Shown: piece by piece, positions 35,317 through 42,279 of the stretch
Numbering within the stretch: the first letter of the stretch is position 1
How the letters are laid out: every line of letters begins with the position of its first letter
Origin: an uncultured Anaerolineales bacterium
Lineage (GTDB): Bacteria > Chloroflexota > Anaerolineae > UBA4142
Assembly: GCA_903825565.1 (NCBI GenBank)
Contig: CAIKBD010000488.1
Coordinates: 1-53,818 of the forward strand
Length of the DNA stretch: 53,818 bases
Reading direction: 5' to 3'
Made by a program: the position numbers and the translations under genes
Notes under the pieces: generated by a model
What the model saw: the letters and a program-made list of their open reading frames with translations, nothing else
What the model was told of the DNA's origin: nothing
Database searches by the model: none

Positions 35317-36999
35317 ATGCCAGCACATAGTTCCTATCAAGTTCTGTCGCCGATCACCGAATCGCATACGCAAAAAACACGCTTGGCTCCGTCCATCCCC
35401 GACCTCGCCGGGAAAACCATCGGCGCGATGCGCCACACCTTTCGCGCCGACGAAACATTTCCGATGATCGAGCAGTTGTTGCGCGAAAAATATTCCAACC
35501 TCAAGTTCATCTCGAATACGGACATGCCGGACATGCGCCCGACGAACGCGGCGGAAGAAGCCGAGCTAACGCGCGTGCTCAAGGATAAAGGATGCGACGT
35601 GCTCCTTGCCGGCAACGGCGCTTGAGGAACGTGCGCGCCCGCGGCTTCACGGGCAGTCATCACAGCGGAGAAAGCCGGCATTCCTGGCGTGGTCATCGCC
35701 GTCTCCGATTTTCTCACGAGTTGCCGGGCAACCGGCAAAGCGGCGGGCTTGCCCAACCTTCGCGTGGCGGTTTATCCCGGCGCGATTGCTGTGCATCCAC
35801 TTGAGGATGTGCAAAAAAATATCCAGGAAATTGTCTTTCCGCAAATCATCAAATTGTTGACCGAACCAGTCGCGCAAGGCGCGGTGTCAAGCAAGGTTGC
35901 CGCGCAAGAACCGGCGATTGTTTTTCAAGGTAGCTTTGAGCAAGTGAACGAGTACTATACTCAAAAGCAATGGTCGGACGGTTTGCCCATCGTTCCGCCC
36001 ACCGCCGACAAGGTGCAAACGTTCCTTAAATTTACAGAGCATTCGCCCAACGCGGTGTTGGGTGTTTTGCATCCGGCGTTGCGCCCAGCGACCGTTCACT
36101 CGATTGCGGTCAATGGCGTGATGGCGGGCTGTCGTCCCGAGTACATGCCGATCTTGGTGGCGATTGTGCAAGCGATTGCCGACCCGCGTTTTCATCTCGA
36201 AGATGCGGGCAGTTCGGCGGGCTGGGCGCCGCTAATTATTCTCAACGGTCCGGTCATCGCGCGACTGGGTTTCAATGCCGGCACCGGCGTGATGCGCGCG
36301 GGCAATCAGGCGAACACGAGCGTCGGTCGTTTCCTGCGCTTGTATCTACGCAACGTCGCCGGGTTTATTCCCGGCGTGAGCGACATGGCAACGTTCGGGC
36401 GTCCCAATTTTCCGGTGCTCGCCGAGAATGAATCCGCGAGTCCCTGGGAGCCGTTGAGTGTGACGCGCGGATTCGCGCCCGGCGATAGTGTGGTCACGGT
36501 CACTTCGGTGGGGTGCATGAGTTATCAGTTGACGGTGGTCGCGCAAACGGGACACGATATTCTCTACAATCTCACCGCCAAAGTGAAACAGACTTTGCTC
36601 GCGGGCGATGGCTCGGTGATTACCAAAGGTCCCGAACAAGCGCCGCAGTTGGTGTTGAGTCCGGTGGTGGCGCGCTCGTTGGCAGAGGCGGGGTACAGCA
36701 AGCGCGATATTCAACAGCACATCTTTGAGCACGCCAAAGTGCCCGCGTGCGAGTTCGATGCGTGGTTGGCGTTTCAAGGTGTGGTCAACGCGCGCGAGTG
36801 CGTGAAAAAAGGTTTGCTCCCGGCGCAGTTCGCCGAGTCGGATGATCCGCAAAGAATGTTGCCGCTGTATCACGCGCCACACGAATTGCAAATCATCGTC
36901 GCCGGGACGCCAGAGCGCAATCGGTTTTTCGTGACCCAGCAAGTTGGACGGCAAGGACTCGCCACTTCAAAAAAAATCAGCATGGGTTTGCTGGGGTGA
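35317..36999 (+). CDS. UGSC-family selenoprotein 3 (Sec at TGA 35623-35625, motif UGTC)
   Basis: Read through TGA 35623-35625, it encodes 560 residues with the motif GNGA-U103-G-T-C106. N-terminal landmarks are LAGKTIGAMRHTFRADETFP, LREKYSNLKFISNTDMP and CDVLLAGNG; after the Sec come ITAEKAGIPGVVIAVSDF. The C-terminal domain begins WSDGLPIVPPT (Trp219), then AGCRPEYMPILVAIV, LILNGPVIARLGFN-type and GRFLRLYLRNVAG. It is closest to selenoprotein 1 in the C-terminal half. GGAGG lies before the ATG. A strong 5-bp hairpin follows the TGA. Confidence 0.85.
35637..35654 (+). promoter_or_regulatory. Candidate SECIS hairpin of selenoprotein 3
   Basis: GCCCG (35637-35641) pairs perfectly with CGGGC (35650-35654) around loop CGGCTTCA, with G in its second position. 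The loop starts 17 bases after the TGA, nearly the same distance as in selenoprotein 1. Confidence 0.6.
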
Positions 37000-37030
37000 G
37001 CCATGCACTCGTGTTGGAAAACAAGTTAGA

Positions 37031-37060
37031 CGCGGACAAGCGCGGATGAACGCGGATAAA
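37031..37060 (+). repeat. Three tandem 10-bp repeats
   Basis: CGCGGACAAG, CGCGGATGAA and CGCGGATAAA follow one another without gap in the space between selenoprotein 3 and the alcohol dehydrogenase. No gene is seen in 37000-37151. Confidence 0.7.
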
Positions 37061-37108
37061 AACTAGTGGGTGCTCGGGCGTGTGTTATTTCTAAGCAGCG
37101 AGACAATT

Positions 37109-37130
37109 CGTGAGACAAATTTGTCTCACG
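37109..37130. promoter_or_regulatory. Perfect 22-bp palindrome, probable operator
   Basis: CGTGAGACAAAT/TTGTCTCACG is fully self-complementary over 22 bases, centred between 37119 and 37120, 22 bases upstream of the alcohol dehydrogenase start. There is no loop and no T run, so a dimeric repressor or activator site is more likely than a terminator. The cognate regulator is unknown. Confidence 0.65.
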
Positions 37131-37151
37131 TCTTCAAAAGAGGTAAGCATA

Positions 37152-38174
37152 ATGAAACAAGCAGTGATGCCTGCTCCAGGCAAAATCGAATTTAGAAATG
37201 TAGGACAGCCAACCTGCCAGGATGACGAGGTGCTCGTTCAAATCAAACGCATCGGCGTATGTGGTTCGGATATTCACGTCTATCACGGACAGCATCCGTA
37301 CACAACGTATCCGGTGGTGCAAGGGCACGAAGTGTCCGGCACGCTTGCTCAGATCGGGAACGCGGTCAAGAGCTTTACACTGGGCGAGCAAGTTGTGTTC
37401 ATGCCCCAGATCACCTGCGGCGAATGTTATCCGTGTCGCCAAGGCATGTATCACATCTGCGACAACCTCAAGGTCATGGGCTTTCAAACTGGCGGAGCGG
37501 CGCAAGATTATTTTCCGGTCAAGGCGAACATGGTTCTAAAAATGCCGGACGCGATCTCGCTCGATCATGCCGCGATGATCGAACCGATCTCGGTCGCCGT
37601 TCACGCCTTGTCGCGTGTGGGCAGTGTGCAGGGGCGCAAGGTGTTGGTGTTGGGCGCGGGAACGATTGGCAACCTGGTCGCGCAAACGGCGCGTGCGCTG
37701 GGCGCGGCGCGCGTGATGATTACCGATGTGAGCGAATACAAGTTGGACAAGGCGCGTCGTTGTGGACTCGACTGCGCGATCAATTCGCAACAAGAAAATC
37801 TCACGGACGCCATCATCCAACACTTGGGTCCCGACAAAGCCGATGTGATCCTGGAATGTGTCGGCGTCGAGGAGACGATTACGCAAGCGATTGCGAACGC
37901 GCGCAAGGGCACGCCGATTGTCGTCGTGGGAGTGTTTGGCAAAAAGCCGCCGGTGGATTTGGCGATGGTGCAAAATAATGAATTGAGTTTGATTGGCACG
38001 CTCATGTATCAACGCGCCGATTATGAATGTGCGATCGACCTGGTTGCCCGGCACGCGATTCAACTCGACGAATTAATCACGCATCGCTTTCCATTCGAGG
38101 CATACCTGGAGGCGTATCAGGTGATTGAAGCATCGCAAGGCAAATACCTCAAGGTCATGATCGAACTGGACTGA
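37152..38174 (+). CDS. Zinc-dependent alcohol dehydrogenase (sorbitol/threonine dehydrogenase-like)
   Basis: The protein has 340 residues of the medium-chain dehydrogenase family. The catalytic zinc Cys37 is in GVCGSDIHVYHG, followed by QGHEVSGTL. The structural zinc site CGECYPCRQGMYHIC has all four Cys. The NAD(P) loop is VLGAGTIGNLVAQ. Substrates of this group are polyols, threonine or other secondary alcohols. Start ATG 37152 has AAGAGGTAAG upstream. It follows the selenoprotein genes after 152 bases that contain a probable operator, so it may be separately regulated. Confidence 0.92.
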   Translation: MKQAVMPAPGKIEFRNVGQPTCQDDEVLVQIKRIGVCGSDIHVYHGQHPYTTYPVVQGHEVSGTLAQIGNAVKSFTLGEQVVFMPQITCGECYPCRQGMYHICDNLKVMGFQTGGAAQDYFPVKANMVLKMPDAISLDHAAMIEPISVAVHALSRVGSVQGRKVLVLGAGTIGNLVAQTARALGAARVMITDVSEYKLDKARRCGLDCAINSQQENLTDAIIQHLGPDKADVILECVGVEETITQAIANARKGTPIVVVGVFGKKPPVDLAMVQNNELSLIGTLMYQRADYECAIDLVARHAIQLDELITHRFPFEAYLEAYQVIEASQGKYLKVMIELD

Positions 38175-38213
38175 GTGGATGCGTGGAACACGCTGGGAGA
38201 AAATCGGATTGAA

Positions 38214-38254
38214 CCCGCGCAAATTATTTTCACCGATCACGGTTTTTGCGCGGG
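38214..38254. terminator. Bidirectional terminator-like hairpin between convergent genes
   Basis: CCCGCGCAAA (38214-38223) pairs with TTTGCGCGGG (38245-38254). The hairpin lies between the convergent alcohol dehydrogenase and MFS genes, where a shared terminator is expected. Flanking T runs are weak. Confidence 0.55.
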
Positions 38255-38265
38255 GGAGGCATGTC

Positions 38266-39474
38266 TCACATTTTGCGAACGCTAGGCGTGCCGGTATCCC
38301 ACCCAGCGCGTGCCATGCCACAGCCGAATGCGCCAACGGCACAGAGTAGCGCCGTGACGGTCATCGTCGCGGCGAGTCCCCCAACCCCGGCGACCACACC
38401 CAGCACCAAAGGGCACAAGGTGCTTCCAAAGCGAAGCGCGGTGAAACGCAAGCCCAAGGCGAAGCCGCGTTGCTCTGCTGGAACCGCGCTGGCAGTCATC
38501 GCCATGGTCAGCGGATACAAGACGCCGACTGAAATCCCGATCACGCCCGCCGAAAATCCCCACGCCATCATGCCTTGTGTCCAGGGAATTAGCGCAAACG
38601 CCGGAAAACTGATCAGAAACGCGATGAGCATTAGAGTCCGACGTCCGAACCATTCGACCAGCGTTCCTATTCGACTACGGATCACAATACTCGCGGCGGC
38701 AAGCACCGAAACCAGAACGCCGATCTGTGTGGCAGAGTAGCCGGCATGAGAGAAATAAAGCGGGAGAAATGAGACCCGCGCACTGAGCGCGAGAGAACCG
38801 ATAAAGATTGTCCAGATTGCCACGCCCAGCGCCCGGTTGCTCCATAAGGATTTTTGCAATCCCTTTTCCAAGCGAGCCGTGTCCGGCGTTTTAAGCGTAC
38901 GCCGAAATCCTAGCAAGCCGATTACCGACATCCCCGCTACCCATGCGGCGAGACTAAAAACTAGGGGGAGACTGGACCAATCGGCAATCATCCCCGCGAT
39001 GGCGGGCCCCAGAGTTTGCCCGATGGCGGATGTTGTACTGAGCCAGCCGAATGCCTCCAATTGTTTTCTGCGCGACTCGATCCCGGCGAGAAGCGATTGA
39101 TAAGCGATTGAGGTGGAGGCGTACCCGAGACCGCTGAACATCAAAAAAACGACAAGTAGCCAGATGGTCGTTGATGTTCCAAACCCGAATAGCCCCAGCG
39201 CACACAGCGCTGTTCCGAGCATAGCCAAGCGCCGAGTTCCGATGCGATCCACAAGTTTGCCTAAAGGGAGCGCAAAGAACATGGGCACCATTCCCGTGAT
39301 CGCCAAGAGCACGCCAATGACGCTAGGCGATGCCCCTAAACTCGCAAGTTGGAGTACGCTTAGCGGCTGGGTTCCCTGAATGGCAAGCTCTACGCAAAAG
39401 CCGGAAACGTAAATACCAACCAGATCGCGAAAACCGACACCGCCCGACGCGGTCTGATCGGACTGAGTAGACAT
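38266..39474 (-). CDS. Major facilitator superfamily transporter
   Basis: The protein has 402 residues with about 12 membrane segments. It carries the MFS loop GKLVDRIGTRRLAML between helices 2 and 3 and a related GTLVEWFGRRTLMLI in the second half. ATG 39474 (start MSTQSDQTASGGV) follows GAGGGAG at good spacing; an in-frame start 19 codons earlier is less likely. It is convergent with the dehydrogenase and divergent from the ROK regulator gene, and is only distantly similar to the MFS protein at 32169. Substrate unknown. Confidence 0.9.
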   Translation of the reverse strand: MSTQSDQTASGGVGFRDLVGIYVSGFCVELAIQGTQPLSVLQLASLGASPSVIGVLLAITGMVPMFFALPLGKLVDRIGTRRLAMLGTALCALGLFGFGTSTTIWLLVVFLMFSGLGYASTSIAYQSLLAGIESRRKQLEAFGWLSTTSAIGQTLGPAIAGMIADWSSLPLVFSLAAWVAGMSVIGLLGFRRTLKTPDTARLEKGLQKSLWSNRALGVAIWTIFIGSLALSARVSFLPLYFSHAGYSATQIGVLVSVLAAASIVIRSRIGTLVEWFGRRTLMLIAFLISFPAFALIPWTQGMMAWGFSAGVIGISVGVLYPLTMAMTASAVPAEQRGFALGLRFTALRFGSTLCPLVLGVVAGVGGLAATMTVTALLCAVGAFGCGMARAGWDTGTPSVRKM

Positions 39475-39855
39475 GATTCGTGGCTCCCTCAACCATTTGC
39501 CATTGCCTTTTGCTACGTTAGGGCGTGGCACAGTTCATTCCTTGATCAAATGTTGCAACAACGCTCGGCGAGACGCTCGAAAAACCAATGCGGTTCTACA
39601 GGCGCTTTGGAATTTGGCAAGATTTTCTTTTCGAGCAACTGTCGAGTCAGTATACCATGTCCGTTTCGCGCGACAAAATGCGGAAGGAACGACGGCAAAT
39701 GTTTCAATGCGCCCGGGGTGTTCGCCGCGCAAGATTCCTGTCGTGTGTCCGAAACGCTTCGGCATTGCGCCACACAACCGGCGGAGCTGGCGCGCCGCGT
39801 TCTTCACAACCCGCAAGTGACTAGGCACACGCCGTGCGATGCTCAATACTTGCTA
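39475..39855. other. Intergenic region without a supported gene
   Basis: About 380 bases separate the divergent MFS and ROK genes. Open frames of 60-115 codons exist on both strands but they overlap one another, are rich in Arg, Ala and Cys, and lack ribosome binding sites. I see no RNA gene. The right end holds the ROK promoter. Confidence 0.5.
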
Positions 39856-39884
39856 TTGACAATTGTTTTTTCTTCGATTATACT
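39856..39884 (+). promoter_or_regulatory. Strong predicted sigma70 promoter of the ROK regulator gene
   Basis: TTGACA (39856-39861), exactly 17 bases, TATACT (39879-39884). Just downstream, CACCACGTAAGT and ACTTGGTG (39887-39914) form an imperfect inverted repeat that could be an operator for autoregulation. Confidence 0.7.
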
Positions 39885-39937
39885 TTCACCACGTAAGTAA
39901 AAGTAACTTGGTGTAACTAGACGCAAAGGCGCGGTGC

Positions 39938-41116
39938 ATGTTCCACACAATTACCTCGGCTGAAATGCGGAGCGTCAATCGCTCCGCCGTCCTCGATTAC
40001 ATTCGGCGCAATAGCCCCGTTGCGCGTTCCGTCATCGCGCACGCCCTCAAATTGAGTTTGCCCACTGTCATGCGGATCGTGGATGAACTGATCGCGCACG
40101 GCTGGGTGCGTCCCACTGGCACGAAAGAATGGAGCAGTAGCCGCCGCCGCGATTTGCTCGAGTACTATAAAGACGGTCACGCGGTCATTGGCGTTGACCT
40201 CGGCGGCACGAAAATGTTCGGCGCGCTCGCCAACATCGGCGGCGAAATCATCGGCGAGCAAACCGTCAACGGGCACGGCACTTCGGGCGAAGCGAGTTAT
40301 GCGATGCTCGAAGAAATCATTAGCGAATTGATGCGTGTCCCGCGTCCGCGCGGGCAAAAGATTCGCGGCATCGCGGTTGGCGCGCCGGGTGTCACGCGCA
40401 CGCACGATGGCATCGTCGAATGGGCGCCAAGTTTGAATTGGCGCGAGTATCCGCTTAAACAAAAACTCGAAAAACGATTTCGTCTGCCCTGCATCGTAGA
40501 CAACGATGTGAACCTCGCCGCGCTCGGCGAGCAATGGTTCGGCGCGGGCGATGGCGCGCACAACATCGTGCTCATCGCGATTGGCACCGGCGTCGGCGCG
40601 GGCTTGATCGTGGATGGCGTGTTGTATCGCGGGCACAACAACGCGGCGGGCGAAGTTGGTTTTCTGCTCTCGAATCGCGCCGAACTCGATCAGCAGTACG
40701 AAAAATTCGGCGCGCTCGAAAGTGTCATCTCCGGCACGGGTATCGCCGAACGCGCGCAACACGTCCGCACCGGCAAACGCGCGCTCAAAAATCTCACCTC
40801 GCAAGACGTGTTCGAAGCGTACCGTCGGCATGAAACGTGGAGCATTCCGCTCATCAACGAAACGGTGGATTACCTCAGCATCGCGATTGTCAACATCAGC
40901 ACACTCCTCGATCCTGAACTCATCATCCTGGGTGGCGGCGTCTCCGAATCGGCGGATGTGTTACTCCCCGCCGTGCAAGCACGCATCCAAAACATTTTGC
41001 CGAAAACACCCACGCTCAAAGTTTCGACCCTGGGTCGGCGCGCCGCCGTAATGGGTGCGATTGCCCAAATCGTTCACACCACCAGCGACTATTTCGTCGC
41101 ACGCAAGTTGGTGTAA
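39938..41116 (+). CDS. ROK-family transcriptional regulator without the zinc motif
   Basis: The protein has 392 residues. The N-terminus is a winged helix (VLDYIRRNSPVARSVIAHALKLSLPTVMRIVDELIAHGW), followed by the ROK sugar-kinase fold: VIGVDLGGTKMFGAL, VDNDVNLAALGE, IGTGVGAGLIVDG and ILGGGVSES. The usual ROK zinc module (Cys-x-Cys-Gly-x2-Gly-Cys with a preceding His) is missing: GEVGF stands where GExGH is common, and the following loop NRAELDQQYEKFGALE has no Cys. It precedes an amidohydrolase and a sugar ABC importer on the same strand and probably regulates them in response to a sugar (inference). Confidence 0.9.
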   Translation: MFHTITSAEMRSVNRSAVLDYIRRNSPVARSVIAHALKLSLPTVMRIVDELIAHGWVRPTGTKEWSSSRRRDLLEYYKDGHAVIGVDLGGTKMFGALANIGGEIIGEQTVNGHGTSGEASYAMLEEIISELMRVPRPRGQKIRGIAVGAPGVTRTHDGIVEWAPSLNWREYPLKQKLEKRFRLPCIVDNDVNLAALGEQWFGAGDGAHNIVLIAIGTGVGAGLIVDGVLYRGHNNAAGEVGFLLSNRAELDQQYEKFGALESVISGTGIAERAQHVRTGKRALKNLTSQDVFEAYRRHETWSIPLINETVDYLSIAIVNISTLLDPELIILGGGVSESADVLLPAVQARIQNILPKTPTLKVSTLGRRAAVMGAIAQIVHTTSDYFVARKLV

Positions 41117-41172
41117 TTCGCAATTCGCAATTCACAATTCGTCATTTGCCATTTGTCATTTGTCATTCTTCA
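41117..41172 (+). repeat. Eight tandem 7-bp repeats in front of the amidohydrolase gene
   Basis: The units TTCGCAA, TTCGCAA, TTCACAA, TTCGTCA, TTTGCCA, TTTGTCA, TTTGTCA and TTCTTCA follow in perfect register from the ROK stop codon to the ribosome binding site GGAGG at 41173. They fill the whole intergenic gap. Confidence 0.85.
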
Positions 41173-41181
41173 GGAGGTCTT

Positions 41182-42123
41182 GTGGCATATCAAAATTTAC
41201 GCATCATTGATTTTCACGTTCACTTTCCCACCACCAAGCCGATGATGGGCGGCAGTTACGCCGATAGCCCTTCGCATCCGCGCGGACCGGAAAAAGCGGC
41301 AGTGATTCGTGAATGGCAAAAAATGTACAACGAAGATTGGCGGCTCGCCTGGGATTTTCCCGCGCCCGAAAGAGAAAAACAATCCGATGAAATTCTCGCG
41401 GATCGTTGGGCGGCTGAGGTAGACAAGTATGGTTTGGATTGTGTCGGCTTTGTCACCGGCGGCGGCAACGACAATCTCGCGCAAGTGATTGCGCGCCATC
41501 CGAAAAAATTTGTCGGGTTCGCGCATCACAATCTCTTTGCCGAGAATGCGGCGGCAGAACTCGAACGCGCAATCACGCAACTGGGAATGCGCGGCTACAA
41601 ACTGCTCGCGCCCGCGCTCGACAAACCCATCGAAGACAAATCGGCGTGGCCTGTCTGGGAAGTTGCGGAAAAGTACGACATTCCGGTACTGATTCATTTC
41701 GGCGTCCTGGGTTCGGGTGGCGGCGTGTCGTGGCACGAGAACATCAATCCGTTCAAACTGCACGATGTGGCGCGCGCGTTCCCGACCGTGAAATTCGTCA
41801 TCCCGCATTTTGGTTGCGGCTGGGTGCGCGAGGCGTTGCAACTGTGTTGGAGTTGCGCGAACGTGTACATTGACACATCCGGTTCGAATCAATGGGTGCG
41901 CTGGATGCCGGAAGAACTGACCGTGAAAATGTTGTTCCGTAAATACCTGGAAACGATTGGACCTGATCGCTTGATCTTTGCGACGGATTCATCCTGGTTT
42001 CCGCGTGGCTTTGCGATTCGCTACTTGCAAGATCAACTGCGCGATTGCCGCGAGTTGAATGTGCCGCAAGACGCTCTGCAAAAAATCTTTGGCGGCAATG
42101 CCGCGCGCTTGTTGAAAATCTAG
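41182..42123 (+). CDS. Amidohydrolase-2 family protein, GTG start
   Basis: The protein has 313 residues. The metal motif IIDFHVHFP is at the N-terminus, then VLIHFGVLGSGGG, KFVIPHFGCGWVREA and FATDSSWFPRGF with the late Asp present. This fits the metal-dependent TIM-barrel hydrolase/decarboxylase group. GTG 41182 is chosen because it follows AGGAGGTC and directly precedes AYQNLRIIDFH. It lies between the ROK regulator and the sugar ABC genes, suggesting action on an imported or related compound. Confidence 0.87.
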   Translation: MAYQNLRIIDFHVHFPTTKPMMGGSYADSPSHPRGPEKAAVIREWQKMYNEDWRLAWDFPAPEREKQSDEILADRWAAEVDKYGLDCVGFVTGGGNDNLAQVIARHPKKFVGFAHHNLFAENAAAELERAITQLGMRGYKLLAPALDKPIEDKSAWPVWEVAEKYDIPVLIHFGVLGSGGGVSWHENINPFKLHDVARAFPTVKFVIPHFGCGWVREALQLCWSCANVYIDTSGSNQWVRWMPEELTVKMLFRKYLETIGPDRLIFATDSSWFPRGFAIRYLQDQLRDCRELNVPQDALQKIFGGNAARLLKI

Positions 42124-42186
42124 TGAATAGTGGGTAGTGGATAGTGAACAGTCAACTGACCACTACTCACTATCCACTACCCACTA
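42121..42186. repeat. Heptameric repeats forming a long inverted repeat
   Basis: Units TAGTGAA, TAGTGGG, TAGTGGA and TAGTGAA on the left are answered by CTACTCA, CTATCCA and CTACCCA on the right, keeping a 7-base period throughout. AGTGGGTAGTGGATAGTGA (42129-42147) is perfectly complementary to 42167-42185, a 19-bp stem with a 19-base loop. It begins at the stop codon of the amidohydrolase gene. Confidence 0.85.
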
Positions 42187-42190
42187 ATTT

Positions 42191-42254
42191 GAAGGAGGTG
42201 ATGATCTGCCTCGATTCCAAAAATTTCTGCGAACGAATATCCAATCGAAACTGA
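42191..42254 (+). other. Orphan strong Shine-Dalgarno sequence with 17-codon open frame
   Basis: GAAGGAGGTGAT (42191-42202) is an almost complete match to the 16S rRNA 3' end. An ATG at 42201 opens a 17-codon frame ending at 42254 (peptide begins MICLDSKNF), but the spacing is too tight for efficient initiation. It could be a leader peptide or a chance match. The real gene start is at 42280. Confidence 0.25.
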
Positions 42255-42279
42255 TTCAACCCAAAGAGGAGGAGTTCAC

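Noticed and set aside
30443-36999. The three TGA-interrupted genes as pseudogenes or sequencing errors
   Set aside because: Three independent TGA codons at the same aligned position, all followed by G-(S/T)-C, with no other disruption and Cys in the fourth paralogue, are not expected from decay or error.
39473-39900. Open frames of up to 115 codons between MFS and ROK genes
   Set aside because: They exist in competing frames on both strands, without homology features or ribosome binding sites, and overlap a strong promoter.
41117-42186. Repeat arrays considered as CRISPR
   Set aside because: Units are 7 bp and directly adjacent, with no spacers and no cas genes.
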